DNA of 64,000 bases from SZUA-100 sp965248135. GTDB taxonomy: Bacteria > Pseudomonadota > Alphaproteobacteria > Rhizobiales > Rhizobiaceae. Shown here in pieces: positions 26,320 to 35,802 of this stretch. A program made the position numbers and the translations under genes. The notes under the pieces were generated by a model, which worked only from the letters and a program-made list of their open reading frames with translations, was not told where the DNA came from and ran no database searches. Numbering within the stretch: position 1 is the first letter of the stretch; each line of letters opens with the position of its first letter. The DNA lies in the NCBI GenBank assembly GCA_965248135.1, contig CBDFIN010000012.1:1054001-1118000 (forward strand). The letters run 5' to 3'.

Positions 26320-27459
26320 TCAATTTGCCGGTGTCAGACGCAGCACCTTGCCGTCGTTCTGGTCGGTCAGCAGCCACAGCCCGCCATGTGGCCCGCTGCG
26401 CACATCGCGAATGCGGCCATATTTGTTTTGCAACAACCGCTCTTCGTGGACCACCTTGCCATGGTTTAATTCCAGCCGAACCAGCATCTTGTATTTTAGC
26501 GCGCCGACGAAGAGGTTGTTTTTCCAGCCCTTGAATTTTTCACCTGAATAAAACGCCAGCCCGGAGGGCGCGATGGAGGGATCCCAATAATATGCCGGCT
26601 GCTCCATGCCCGGCGCTTTGGTGCCAATGCCGATTTTCAGACCCGAATAATGCCGGCCATAGGAAATCACCGGCCAACCGTAATTTCTGCCGGGCTTTGG
26701 AATATTGATCTCATCGCCGCCGCGAGCGCCATGTTCGACGGTCCACAATTCACCACTGACCGGGTGAATAGCTGCCCCTTGCGCATTGCGGTGACCAATC
26801 GACCAGATTTCCGCCAGGCCTTTTTTGCCATCCTTGAAAGGATTAGTTGAGGGGATGGAGCCATCGCGGTTGATATGGATGACGGAGCCGGCGTGATCTT
26901 GCGGGTCCTGGGCGCGGGCGCGATCACCCCGTTCGCCGATGGTGACAAACATCGACTTATCGGGTGCAAAAGCAATCCGCGAACCAAAATGGTGGCGGGA
27001 ATTGGTTTTACGACTCATCGAAAAGATGGTTTTGCGGTTGGCTAATTTGGGCTTGCCCTGGCGCGACAGGATTGCACTTGCAACCGCCGTGCCGGCACCT
27101 TCCTTACCCGGCTCTGAATAGGTGAAAAATATGCGTGAGGTTTTGTCAAAATCAGGGTCCATCGCCACATCGAGCAGGCCGCCCTGGCCGAAAGCCGCAA
27201 TTTTTGGCAGGCCGGCAAGCGGGTCCGAGATACCGTTTTTGTCGATCAGCCGCATTGCGCCCCTTCGCTCGGTGACCAGCAGCGCGCCGTCCGGCAGGAA
27301 CGCCAGTCCCCAGGGGTGGTCAAGCCCGGAAGCGATGATATCGACATTGAAGCCGGCCTTTTGACTGTTGAATAAATCTGCAGCCACAAGCGGTGGTGCC
27401 AGCAATGAAAGCGCGGCACCAAGCCCGGCAAACAGACGAATGTTACCCAGGTAAATCAT
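26320..27459 (-). CDS. PQQ-dependent aldose sugar dehydrogenase (YliI-like)
   Basis: About 379 aa from the ATG at 27459; the longer form to 27498 is possible. A signal peptide (MIYLGNIRLFAGLGAALSLLAPPLVAA) exports it to the periplasm. The GSDH-type six-bladed propeller is recognisable: LDHPWGLAFLPDGALLVTERRGAM, MDPDFDKTSRIFFTYSE, GSRIAFAPDKSMFVTIGERGDR, IGHRNAQGAAIHPVSGELWTVEHGARGGDEIN and NYGWPVISYG. Homologues oxidise aldoses using PQQ and a quinone. It is encoded alone, convergent with the puuB-like gene. The PQQ supply is not visible in this window. Confidence 0.85.
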   Translation of the reverse strand: MIYLGNIRLFAGLGAALSLLAPPLVAADLFNSQKAGFNVDIIASGLDHPWGLAFLPDGALLVTERRGAMRLIDKNGISDPLAGLPKIAAFGQGGLLDVAMDPDFDKTSRIFFTYSEPGKEGAGTAVASAILSRQGKPKLANRKTIFSMSRKTNSRHHFGSRIAFAPDKSMFVTIGERGDRARAQDPQDHAGSVIHINRDGSIPSTNPFKDGKKGLAEIWSIGHRNAQGAAIHPVSGELWTVEHGARGGDEINIPKPGRNYGWPVISYGRHYSGLKIGIGTKAPGMEQPAYYWDPSIAPSGLAFYSGEKFKGWKNNLFVGALKYKMLVRLELNHGKVVHEERLLQNKYGRIRDVRSGPHGGLWLLTDQNDGKVLRLTPAN

Positions 27460-27508
27460 GGCGACAGCTAACCAGAAGGCGCAAGGTAATTCAACCAAAG
27501 ATGCGCCA

Positions 27509-29716
27509 TCAACCGATCAATTCAATCGCCGCGGCGATAATTGAATCGCGGCTTGGCAGGGTCACGGTCGCCGCCTTGCCGAGGGGAATAAATGAATCTT
27601 CCGCCACAACACGCCGCACCCGGTGCCGGCCGGCGGCCTGTTCTTCAATCAGCGCCATCAAGGCCTCACTTTGGGAGCCGGTTGAGCGGCATTCATCGAC
27701 AATAAGCACATTCTTGCATGGTTCAACCGACGCTATAATGGCGTCCTTGTTGAGTGGCGCCAGCCAGCGCAAATCAATGATCCTGATATCTTTACCATGG
27801 TCGTTCCGCAGCACTTGTTCAGCCTGGCGCGAAAGATAAAGGCCGTTGCCATAGGTGATGATGGCAAGATCCCTGCCCTCGCCATGAAAGCCAATTTCAC
27901 CAACCCCAATGGTCTTGCCACGGTCGGGTGCCGGGTAAAGCGCCGTCCACAACCCGTCTTTTTCTTGATACAGATCGCGGGTCATATAGCGGGCGATAGG
28001 CTCAACGAAAACCACCACCCGTTGTTCGTGCTGGGCCAGCCGCACGCATTCGCGCAACATCATAACCGCATCCTCGCCATTGCTCGGGCAAGCAATTACA
28101 ATACCCGGAATATCGCGCAAAACGGCCAGCGAATTGTCATTGTGAAAATGCCCGCCAAAGCCCCGTTGATAGCCAAGTCCGGCAATGCGGATAACCATCG
28201 GATTGGTAAACTGGCCATTGGAAAAGAAACTCAGCGTCGCCGCCTCGCCGCGCAACTGGTCTTCGGCATTGTGCAGATAGGCAAGGAACTGAATCTCTGG
28301 TATCGGCAAAAAACCATTGTGGGCAAGACCAATGGCAAGGCCCAGAATGCTCTGCTCGTCCAAAAGGGTATTGATCACCCGGTCGGCGCCAAACCGCTGG
28401 TGCAGCTTGGCGGTGACATTGTACACGCCACCCTTGGGTCCGATGTCCTCGCCGGCCAAAATGATGCTCTTGTGTTCAAGCATCAAATCGGCCAGGGCCC
28501 AGTTTATCAGCCGCGCCATGTGCTGCGGTTGCTCCATCGCCGCCAGGTCGCGGCCGAACAGGGTCTTGCGTTCGCTCTTCGATGGCCCGTTGGGCGTGGC
28601 GATTTTCAAACTAGGTGGCGTCAGGCTGACCATCACCTTTTTGGCGCTGGTAAGTGTCGGTCTTTTGGCCACCTGCCGCGCCAGTTGTTCGGTTTCCTCC
28701 GCGTTTTGTTGATAGATGTCGAGCACCTCTTGCCGGTCGAGAATTTGGTGGTGAAGAAGTATTGCGGCACTGTGCAGCAGCGGATCATCGGCCTCTGCCG
28801 CGTCAACCTCGGCCTGGCTTAGATAGGCGGTTTGCATATCGGCACCGGCGTGGCCATAAAGGCGAACACATTTCATGTGCAGGAAAACCGGTTTTTTAAG
28901 TTTCCGCGCAATCCGCTCGGCCCTAGTGGCCGCTTGATAGGTATCGAGAAAATCAAGCCCGTTGCAGGAAAGATATTCCAGGCCCGGCCTGGCGCGCATG
29001 TTCATCTCAACCCAGCCCATCGGCGTTTTGGTTGATATGCCGATGCCATTATCCTCGCAGATAAAAACCAGCGGCAGCGGGCTGTTTTGAAAGGCCGTCC
29101 AGCTGGCGCAATTGAGCGCCCCTTGCGCGGTCGAGTGGTTAAGCGATGCATCGCCGAAACTGCAAAGGATAACGCTGTCATCGGCCAGCTGGCGCTGTTG
29201 CGGCTTTAGCCGTCGGGCAAGCGGTATGGAAAAAGCAGCACCCACAGCCTTGGGCAGATGCGAGGCGATGGTACTGGTTTGCGGTGGAATGTTTAACGCC
29301 TTGCTACCCAGCACCTTGTGACGGCCGCCCGATATCGGATCGTCGCTGGAGGCGGCAAACCCGAGCAGCATGTCGAGCGCCGGTGTCTGGCCATCGAGCT
29401 TTTTTGACCGCTGGATCATGAAGGCGGCATCACGATAGTGCAGAAAGGCCATGTCCTCAAGCCGAAAGGCGGCAGCAATTGCGGCATTACCCTCATGGCC
29501 GGAACTGCCGATGGTATAAAACCCTTCGCCGCGCGCCTGCATTTTGCGCGATATGCGGTCGAGCTGACGGCTGAGAACCTGCGAGCGGAAGATGTCGACC
29601 GCTTCATCGTCGCTCAATCCGGCTTCTGCCGGCGCTGGCCTTGCATCGACCTTTGGCAGATTGCCGTTTATAACCTTATCGAGGAAATTCTGATGAATGA
29701 TTTCAGCGCGGTCCAT
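27509..29716 (-). CDS. 2-oxoacid dehydrogenase E1, alpha and beta subunits fused
   Basis: 735 aa. The first half is E1-alpha (YTIGSSGHEGNAAIAAAFRL, TPP motif ending in GDASLNHSTAQGALN...CEDNGIGIS). The second half is E1-beta (NWALADLMLEHKSIILAGEDIGPKGGVYNVT...DLRWLAPLNKDAIIASV...VVAEDSFIPLG). It decarboxylates a 2-oxo acid and passes the acyl group to a lipoyl E2. Branched-chain oxoacid dehydrogenase is the closest family, but no E2 or E3 gene lies next to it. Fused alpha-beta forms are known in this group. It is transcribed away from the AIM24-family gene. Confidence 0.88.
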   Translation of the reverse strand: MDRAEIIHQNFLDKVINGNLPKVDARPAPAEAGLSDDEAVDIFRSQVLSRQLDRISRKMQARGEGFYTIGSSGHEGNAAIAAAFRLEDMAFLHYRDAAFMIQRSKKLDGQTPALDMLLGFAASSDDPISGGRHKVLGSKALNIPPQTSTIASHLPKAVGAAFSIPLARRLKPQQRQLADDSVILCSFGDASLNHSTAQGALNCASWTAFQNSPLPLVFICEDNGIGISTKTPMGWVEMNMRARPGLEYLSCNGLDFLDTYQAATRAERIARKLKKPVFLHMKCVRLYGHAGADMQTAYLSQAEVDAAEADDPLLHSAAILLHHQILDRQEVLDIYQQNAEETEQLARQVAKRPTLTSAKKVMVSLTPPSLKIATPNGPSKSERKTLFGRDLAAMEQPQHMARLINWALADLMLEHKSIILAGEDIGPKGGVYNVTAKLHQRFGADRVINTLLDEQSILGLAIGLAHNGFLPIPEIQFLAYLHNAEDQLRGEAATLSFFSNGQFTNPMVIRIAGLGYQRGFGGHFHNDNSLAVLRDIPGIVIACPSNGEDAVMMLRECVRLAQHEQRVVVFVEPIARYMTRDLYQEKDGLWTALYPAPDRGKTIGVGEIGFHGEGRDLAIITYGNGLYLSRQAEQVLRNDHGKDIRIIDLRWLAPLNKDAIIASVEPCKNVLIVDECRSTGSQSEALMALIEEQAAGRHRVRRVVAEDSFIPLGKAATVTLPSRDSIIAAAIELIG

Positions 29717-30008
29717 ACCCTGTCCAATTGGTCTGTTTTTCTGCTCCCTTGAAAGGGATCACCAAGCCCAGAACAGGTACAACAATTAAATCAATAGACA
29801 AGCAAAATTGCGATCAAATTTTCGCCAGCGACACAATCACCGGGTTGCGGCCAGGGTTCAAACCATAGTCGCCCGGTCCCGGCTGTAACCCGAAAACAAT
29901 AAAAGCGTTGGATTGGGCATATTTTCCACTTCAAATTGTCCGACTGACAATCGACAAACTGATATGCTGATGTCAACATTCGTCCAGCAGAAGAGAAAGA
30001 ACCCAGCT

Positions 30009-30860
30009 ATGGTATTTGGATCCGTTCCCAAAATTTCCTCCTACCGCCACACCCGCACCACCTCCATCGCCGACGATATCGATTTCGATATCAAGGGCAC
30101 GGAAATGCAATTTGTCGAAATTGAACTCGACCCGGGCGAATCAGCCGTCGCCGAGGCCGGGTCGATGATGTATAAAGATCCCGATATTGTCATGGAGACG
30201 GCATTTGGTGACGGTTCCGGTGAATCGGCCGGACTGTTCGACAAACTGGTCGGTGCCGGCAAACGGTTGGTCACCGGAGAGAGCCTGTTTACCACCGTCT
30301 TTACCCATGAGGGCAACGGCAAGGCGCATGTGGGTTTTGCCTCGCCCTATCCAGGTCACATCCTGGCGATCAAGCTGGATGAGTTTCAGGGGCGGCTAAT
30401 CTGCCAAAAAGATGCCTTTTTGTGCGCTGCACGCGGTGTCTCGCTCGGGATTGAGTTTCAAAAACGCATCCTGACCGGCCTGTTCGGCGGCGAAGGCTTT
30501 ATCATGCAGAAACTGGAAGGCGATGGCTGGGTGTTTGTTCATGTCGGCGGCACCACGGTTCAACGCGATCTGGCGCCGGGCGAGGAACTGCACATTGATA
30601 CCGGCTGCGTTGCCGCCTATGCCGGCGATATTGATTTTGATGTGGTGCGCGCCGGCTCGATCAAATCGATGATTTTTGGCGGCGAGGGGGTGTTTTTTGC
30701 CAAATTACGCGGCCCCGGCCGGGTGTGGATACAAAGTCTGCCGTTTTCACGGTTGGCCGGCCGTATTTTCGCCTCAGCACCGCAAGGCGGTGGGCGCCAC
30801 ACCGGCGAAGGCTCGCTGCTCGGCGGTCTCGGCAATCTGCTTGATGGCGACAATCGCTAG
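30009..30860 (+). CDS. AIM24/TIGR00266 family protein
   Basis: 283 aa from the ATG at 30009 (AAGAGAAAG upstream). The extension to 29913 does not resemble the family. Characteristic sequence: IKGTEMQFVEIELDPGESAVAEAGSMMYKD, then glycine-rich beta-strand repeats (GNGKAHVGFASPYPGHILAIKL, GEGFIMQKLEGDGWVFVHVGGTTVQRDL) and GEGVFFAKLRGPGRVWIQSLPFSRLAGRI. The fold is a tryptophan-RNA-binding attenuator-like beta barrel. Bacterial members have no settled function. The gap to the divergent E1 gene is about 290 bp and I see no recognisable element in it. Confidence 0.87.
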   Translation: MVFGSVPKISSYRHTRTTSIADDIDFDIKGTEMQFVEIELDPGESAVAEAGSMMYKDPDIVMETAFGDGSGESAGLFDKLVGAGKRLVTGESLFTTVFTHEGNGKAHVGFASPYPGHILAIKLDEFQGRLICQKDAFLCAARGVSLGIEFQKRILTGLFGGEGFIMQKLEGDGWVFVHVGGTTVQRDLAPGEELHIDTGCVAAYAGDIDFDVVRAGSIKSMIFGGEGVFFAKLRGPGRVWIQSLPFSRLAGRIFASAPQGGGRHTGEGSLLGGLGNLLDGDNR

Positions 30861-30939
30861 TTGCCGCGACCAGTCGATTGACTTGGTGGAATAAATTTGA
30901 TCAAATGGTAAAAAGTACCGCAAACCGGGAGGAAGAAGA

Positions 30940-31944
30940 ATGTCCAATATTAGCAGAAGAACATTTGCACAACTAACGGCCGCAAGCGCAGTTGCCCTTG
31001 GCCTTGGCGTGCTGCCGGCTTTTGCCGATACCATCAAGGTTGCCGGCATCTACACCCAGCCAATCCAGCAAAAATGGGATGCGCGGCTGCATCAGGCGCT
31101 GGTCAAGTCGAAAGAGGCGGGTGAGATTGAATATGTATTTTCTGAAAAAGTCGCCAATACCGACTATATCCGCGTACTGCGTGAATATGCCGAAAGCGGC
31201 GTCAAGCTGATTGTCGGCGAGGCCTTCGGCATTTCCAAGGAAGCCCGCAAGGTGGCTGACGAATATCCGCAAGTGGCCTTTTTGATGGGCGATCCATTCA
31301 AGCCCCACGGTTCCAATTTCGCTGTTTTCGATAACTACATCCACGAACCCTGCTATTTAATGGGCATCATCGCCGGCTCAATGACCAAATCGAATAAGAT
31401 AGGCATGGTCGGCGGCTACCCGATAGGCGAGGTCAACCGGCTGTTTCACGCCTTTCAGGAAGGCGCGCGCTCGGTCAATCCCGATGTCCAGTTCAAGGTC
31501 AACTTTATCGGTTCCTGGTACGATCCGCCAAAGGCCAAGGAAGCCGCTTTCGCCCAGGTTGAGGCCGGTGTCGATGTTCTTTACGCTGAACGTGCAGGTG
31601 TGGTTGATGCGGCGCGCGAAAAGGGCATTCTCGCATTCGGCAATGTCAATGACATGAACAAGGAAGAAAATGGCACAGATGTGGTCGTCACCTCCGCCCT
31701 GTGGCACATGGAAAGCGCCATTGCCAACGCCATTGCTGAAGTCAAGGCCGGCAAATTCCAGGCCGCCGACTACAAGGAATGGACGATGATGATAAAGGGT
31801 GGAGCCAGCCTGGCACCATATTATGAATTCGATGCCAGAATTCCGGCTGACGCAAAGGCCAAGGTTGAAGCCGTTAAGGCCGATATCATGTCAGGCAAGT
31901 TTGTCGTCAATATCAACGATGAAGAGCCAAAATCGACCTACTAG
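30940..31944 (+). CDS. BMP family ABC transporter substrate-binding protein
   Basis: 334 aa, started by ATG behind GGGAGGAAG. The N-terminus SRRTFAQLTAASAVALGLGVLPAFA contains a twin-arginine motif, so Tat export is likely. The mature part is BMP/PnrA-like: IKVAGIYTQPIQQKWDARLHQAL, YVFSEKVANTDYIRVLREYAESGVKLIVGEAFG, KIGMVGGYPIGEVNRLFHAFQEGARSVNP. Members bind nucleosides. Two hairpin repeats separate it from the cognate ATPase and permease genes. The downstream deaminase-like gene supports a nucleobase or nucleoside ligand. Confidence 0.9.
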   Translation: MSNISRRTFAQLTAASAVALGLGVLPAFADTIKVAGIYTQPIQQKWDARLHQALVKSKEAGEIEYVFSEKVANTDYIRVLREYAESGVKLIVGEAFGISKEARKVADEYPQVAFLMGDPFKPHGSNFAVFDNYIHEPCYLMGIIAGSMTKSNKIGMVGGYPIGEVNRLFHAFQEGARSVNPDVQFKVNFIGSWYDPPKAKEAAFAQVEAGVDVLYAERAGVVDAAREKGILAFGNVNDMNKEENGTDVVVTSALWHMESAIANAIAEVKAGKFQAADYKEWTMMIKGGASLAPYYEFDARIPADAKAKVEAVKADIMSGKFVVNINDEEPKSTY

Positions 31945-32017
31945 TGGTCTGGCCGAAACGCTTGAATCCCTTTTCAGCACGTTCTTTTTCAAGCGTTTTG
32001 GCCACAAAGACCACTAG
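31941..32017. repeat. Imperfect inverted repeat, first of two tandem hairpin units
   Basis: Left arm CTAGTGGTCT..GGCC.AAACGCTTGAA and right arm TTCAAGCGTTTTGGCC....AGACCACTAG pair around a short spacer. The left arm begins in the last codons/stop of the BMP gene (CTA CTA G). It can form a long hairpin in RNA or a cruciform in DNA. Confidence 0.8.
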
Positions 32018-32031
32018 CAACTTATTGAATT

Positions 32032-32109
32032 CTAGTGGTTCTTATGATTCCAACATTTGCCATAAGTACGAGCCACTGGCGGATGCAAATGTTGGTACAG
32101 AACCACTAG
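32032..32109. repeat. Imperfect inverted repeat, second tandem hairpin unit
   Basis: Left arm CTAGTGGTTCT...CCAACATTTGC and right arm GCAAATGTTGG...AGAACCACTAG. It shares only the terminal CTAGTGGT with the first unit, while the inner arms differ. About 15 bp separate the units. Confidence 0.8.
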
Positions 32110-32117
32110 TATTCGGG

Positions 32118-32219
32118 CGTTATAGCATGACTACTTTAAAGTGATCATGCCATCAGGAGCGACCGGCGCCTTTGCGCCGCCCCCGCGCAGGCCCGGGCAG
32201 CGCCCGCCGTGAGCAAAGA
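32118..32219 (+). repeat. Dispersed repeat, copy A
   Basis: Shares an ordered series of blocks with 38914-39010: TTAT.AGC..GA.TACTTTA, TGATCATG, CATCAGGAGCG, ACCGGCGC.TT.CGC, and GTGAGC.AA. It is followed by the ABC ATPase gene. A very GC-rich insertion (about 32180-32205) distinguishes it from copy B. Function unknown; it could be a small mobile or regulatory element. Confidence 0.6.
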
Positions 32220-32259
32220 GAGTGCTGATCGAATCATTTTGAAGGTGTCCAGCTATAAT

Positions 32260-33801
32260 ATGCCCGTTCTGAGGCTTGAAAACATCACCAAGCGCTTTGG
32301 CAACCTTGTTGCCAATGGCGCCATTAGCCTGTCATTGGATGAGGGCGAAATCCTGGCGCTGTTGGGCGAGAACGGCGCCGGCAAGAGCACTTTGATGAAT
32401 ATTCTCTTCGGCCACTATGTTGCCGATGAGGGTGTGGTCGAGGTCAATGGCGAGGCCCTGCCGCCGGGTTCAACCGATGCGGCGATTGCCGCCGGTATCG
32501 GCATGGTGCACCAGCATTTTACCCTGGCTGACAATCTGACGGTGCTGGAAAATATCACCCTTGGCACCGAGCCGCTTTGGTCGTGGAGGCAGGACAGCAA
32601 ATCCGCCCGGGGAAAACTGTTGAAAATGTCGACCGAGTTTGGGCTGGCAGTCGACCCGAACGCGGAAGTTGGTCATCTTTCGGTTGGTGAGCGCCAGCGG
32701 GTGGAAATATTAAAGGCGCTTTATCGCGACGCCCGTATTCTCATTCTGGATGAACCAACTGCCGTATTGACCCCGCAAGAGGCCGACGATCTGTTCGCCA
32801 CGCTGAGGCGATTGGCTGAGGGCGGTCTATCGGTGATCTTTATTTCCCATAAATTGCATGAAATTCTGGGTATCAGTAACCGGGTGGCAGTGTTGCGCCG
32901 TGGCGAGATTGTCGGTGAAATCGAAACCGCCAGGGCCGACCGTGCCATGCTCGCTGAAATGATGGTCGGCGAGAAGGTGACGCGGCCGCAACTGCAAAAA
33001 ATGCCCCCCGGAAAACCGGTAATCCGGCTGTCGGGCGTTAGCGCCAAAGCCGCCACGGGTGGTCCAGGTCTTGTTGATGTCGATCTGGAGATCAGAGCGC
33101 ACGAGATTGTCGGTATCGCCGGCGTTGCCGGCAACGGGCAGGCGTCGATTGCGAGCCTTCTTTCCGGTTTGCTTGAGCCGAGCGCCGGCACAATTGAACT
33201 GCATGGCAACAGGCTCGCCAAAACCACGCCCAACGATATGGTCCGTCTTGGCGTTGGCCGCATTCCCGAAGACCGGCACAAGTCCGGCATTGTCGGCGAA
33301 ATGCCGATCTGGGAGAACCTGATGAGCGAGGATGTGGCCTCGCCTGAATTGTCCAGCATGGGCGTGTTCATTTCCAAATCGCGGGCCGTGCAACGTGCCG
33401 AGGGGTTGATCAGCCAGTTCGATATTCGTTGCCAGGGACCAGAGGCCGAAACAAGATTGCTTTCAGGTGGCAATATTCAAAAGCTCATTCTAGCAAGGGT
33501 GCTGTCACCCGAACCCGGCATTATCCTGGCAAATCAGCCGGTGCGCGGGCTGGACGAAGGGGCAATTGCCTATGTGCAGGAACAATTGCTGGCGGCCCGC
33601 CAGCGTGGCGCCGCAATTTTGCTGATCTCGGAAGATCTCGATGAACTTTTGGCGCTAAGCGACCGCATAGCGGTGATCTTTCATGGCCGGTTGAGCGAAA
33701 GCTTTGACCCCCAAGAAAGATCGGTGGCCGAGATCGGCCTGCTGATGGCCGGCCACAGCACCCAGCCACCACCAATTGCTGAGGCAGCCCGTGCAGATTG
33801 A
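32260..33801 (+). CDS. Nucleoside-type ABC transporter ATPase with two NBDs
   Basis: 513 aa from the ATG at 32260 (MPVLRLENITKRFGNLVANG); a GTG at 32209 is in frame but lies in the repeat. Two ATPase domains: the first with Walker A GENGAGKSTL, signature LSVGERQRVEILKAL, Walker B ILDEPTAVLTP; the second degenerate at Walker A (GVAGNGQASI) with LSGGNIQKLILARVL. This is the sugar/nucleoside (RbsA/NupO-like) arrangement. It overlaps the next gene by about 11 bp and should energise the two permeases. Confidence 0.92.
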   Translation: MPVLRLENITKRFGNLVANGAISLSLDEGEILALLGENGAGKSTLMNILFGHYVADEGVVEVNGEALPPGSTDAAIAAGIGMVHQHFTLADNLTVLENITLGTEPLWSWRQDSKSARGKLLKMSTEFGLAVDPNAEVGHLSVGERQRVEILKALYRDARILILDEPTAVLTPQEADDLFATLRRLAEGGLSVIFISHKLHEILGISNRVAVLRRGEIVGEIETARADRAMLAEMMVGEKVTRPQLQKMPPGKPVIRLSGVSAKAATGGPGLVDVDLEIRAHEIVGIAGVAGNGQASIASLLSGLLEPSAGTIELHGNRLAKTTPNDMVRLGVGRIPEDRHKSGIVGEMPIWENLMSEDVASPELSSMGVFISKSRAVQRAEGLISQFDIRCQGPEAETRLLSGGNIQKLILARVLSPEPGIILANQPVRGLDEGAIAYVQEQLLAARQRGAAILLISEDLDELLALSDRIAVIFHGRLSESFDPQERSVAEIGLLMAGHSTQPPPIAEAARAD

Positions 33802-34840
33802 ACCCCGTCAACACGTCTCTGCTGTTCATGCGATTATGGCGCCCATCGGCGCTGTTCTTGCCACCATGGTGATTTGTTCATCGCTGATTATCTGGGCGGG
33901 AGCGCCGGTGCTGGAGGCCTGGTATCTGATGCTCAAGGGCGCGGTCGGATCGCAATTTGCCTTAAACGAGACCCTGACCCGCTCCATTCCGTTGATTTTT
34001 ACCGGCCTTGCCGCAGCTATCGCCTTTCGGGCGAAGTTTTATAATATCGGTGCGGAGGGTCAGCTCTATTGCGGCGCACTTGCTGTCACCTGGTTGGGCA
34101 CCGGCGCGGTGGTGCTTCCGGCAATTTTGATGGTGCCGTTTCTGCTGATTGTTGGCGCACTTGCCGGTGGGCTTATCCTGCTGATACCGGTACTGTTGAA
34201 GACCCATTTGAAGGTCGACGAGGTGGTGACAACGCTGTTGTTGAATTTCATCATTCTTTTGTTTGTCAGTTTTCTCATCGAGGGCCCGTGGAAAGACCCG
34301 ATGGCGATGGGCTGGCCGCAGGCCGCATCGATCATTGACGAAGGTGTTATTCCTGCCATACTCTCCAAGGGGCGGCTGCATTATGGCTTTGTCTTTGCTC
34401 TCATCGCTGCCGTATTGGTGTGGGTGTTGATGCGCTTTACCGTCTGGGGTTACCAGATCAGGGCCGTTGGCCTTAATGCGGCGGCAGCGGCTTTTTCCGG
34501 TATCAATATCAACCGCACGGTGTTTCGCACGGCAATGATCAGCGGCGGGCTTGCGGGTCTTGCCGGTGTCAGCGAAGTGGCGGGTCTGAAGGGCTATCTG
34601 ACCCTCGATTTGTCGCCCGGTTTTGGCTATACCGGCATTGCTGTCGCTATGCTGGCGCAACTGCATCCGCTTGCTGTAATTCCTGCGGCGTTGTTTCTTT
34701 CAGGCGTCTATGTCGGTTCCGATGCCATGAGCCGGGCGGTCAATATTCCCACCTATATCGCCGATGTCATTGTCGGCATGTCGGTGCTGGCTATTCTGGT
34801 CAGCGTCATGCTGACCAAGTTCAAAATAAGGCTCAGGTGA
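33791..34840 (+). CDS. Nucleoside-type ABC transporter permease (first)
   Basis: About 349 aa if started at GTG 33791 (GAGG upstream); TTG 33776 is also open. BPD_transp_2-type membrane protein with about 9-10 helices, e.g. TMVICSSLIIWAGAPVL, GLAAAIAFRAKFYNIGAEGQLYCGALA, LLLNFIILLFVSFLIEGPW and the AVGLNAAAAAFSGININRTVFRTAMISGGLAGLAG block typical of YufP/NupP-like permeases. The start overlaps the ATPase gene, and the stop shares bases with the next start (TGATG). Confidence 0.9.
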   Translation: MQIEPRQHVSAVHAIMAPIGAVLATMVICSSLIIWAGAPVLEAWYLMLKGAVGSQFALNETLTRSIPLIFTGLAAAIAFRAKFYNIGAEGQLYCGALAVTWLGTGAVVLPAILMVPFLLIVGALAGGLILLIPVLLKTHLKVDEVVTTLLLNFIILLFVSFLIEGPWKDPMAMGWPQAASIIDEGVIPAILSKGRLHYGFVFALIAAVLVWVLMRFTVWGYQIRAVGLNAAAAAFSGININRTVFRTAMISGGLAGLAGVSEVAGLKGYLTLDLSPGFGYTGIAVAMLAQLHPLAVIPAALFLSGVYVGSDAMSRAVNIPTYIADVIVGMSVLAILVSVMLTKFKIRLR

Positions 34841-35790
34841 TGCTCGATCTTTTTGAAATCATCGTCACCACGGGCTTTTGGGCGGCGACCATCCGCATCG
34901 TCAGCCCGCTGATTTTCGGTACACTTGGCGAATTGATCTGCGAACGAGCAGGCGTGCTCAACCTCGGTATAGAAGGCATCATGACCATTGGCGCGATGGC
35001 CGGTTGGATGTGGGTCTATCAAGGCGGCAACCTTTGGACGGGTGTCATGTTTGCAGCCATTGTCGGCGGCATTTTTGGCATGTTGCATGCCATATTCACC
35101 GTTTATCTGGGCCTTTCCCAGCACGTAACCGGTATTGGCATAACTCTATTCGGCTCGTCACTCAGCTATTTCGTCTATCGAATGTTATTGCCATCTGCCA
35201 CCACGCCGCCGAAAATTGTACCGTTTAAGGCCTATGAGATACCGTTGTTGTCCGAAATTCCGATGCTGGGCGAAGCCTTGTTTTCGCAGACACCCTTGAC
35301 CTATCTGGCACTGATCTGTGTGCCGGTGGTGTGGTATGTGCTGCAGCGCACGCCGGTTGGTCTTGCGGTACGCATGGCGGGTGAAAACCCGGTCGCGGTG
35401 GAAGCGCAAGGGATCAATGTACTGGCAATTCGCACCGGTGCGGTTGTGGTGGGAAGCGCCATGATGGCGGTTGGTGGTGCCTTCATTACCATGTCGGCTT
35501 TTGACGCATTTTTCTTTGGCATGATCAACGGTCGCGGCTGGATCTGCGTGGCGTTGGTTATCTTTGCCTCCTGGCGGCCCGGCAAGGCGTTGTTGGGTGC
35601 GATATTGTTTGCCGGACTGGAGGCCTTTCAGGTGCGGGCCCAACAGGTGGCCGGCGCGCAAATCATCCCCTATCAATTCTATCTGATGCTGCCCTATATC
35701 CTGTCCATCGTGGCGATGATATTCATGGCAAGAAAGGCCAAATACCCCCACGCGCTGCTGGTGCCCTTCCGCCGGGGTGATCGGGTTTAA
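34840..35790 (+). CDS. Nucleoside-type ABC transporter permease (second)
   Basis: 316 aa from the ATG at 34840, which overlaps the previous stop. YufQ/NupQ-like permease: FWAATIRIVSPLIFGTLGELICERAGVLNLGIEGIMTIGAMAGWM is the family's first half, and VRMAGENPVAVEAQGINVLAIRTGAVVVGSAMMAVGGAF the coupling region. With the preceding permease it forms the heterodimeric channel for nucleosides or bases. The cytosine deaminase-like gene starts 12 bp after it. Confidence 0.91.
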   Translation: MLDLFEIIVTTGFWAATIRIVSPLIFGTLGELICERAGVLNLGIEGIMTIGAMAGWMWVYQGGNLWTGVMFAAIVGGIFGMLHAIFTVYLGLSQHVTGIGITLFGSSLSYFVYRMLLPSATTPPKIVPFKAYEIPLLSEIPMLGEALFSQTPLTYLALICVPVVWYVLQRTPVGLAVRMAGENPVAVEAQGINVLAIRTGAVVVGSAMMAVGGAFITMSAFDAFFFGMINGRGWICVALVIFASWRPGKALLGAILFAGLEAFQVRAQQVAGAQIIPYQFYLMLPYILSIVAMIFMARKAKYPHALLVPFRRGDRV

Positions 35791-35802
35791 GGAGGTTTGC
35801 CC

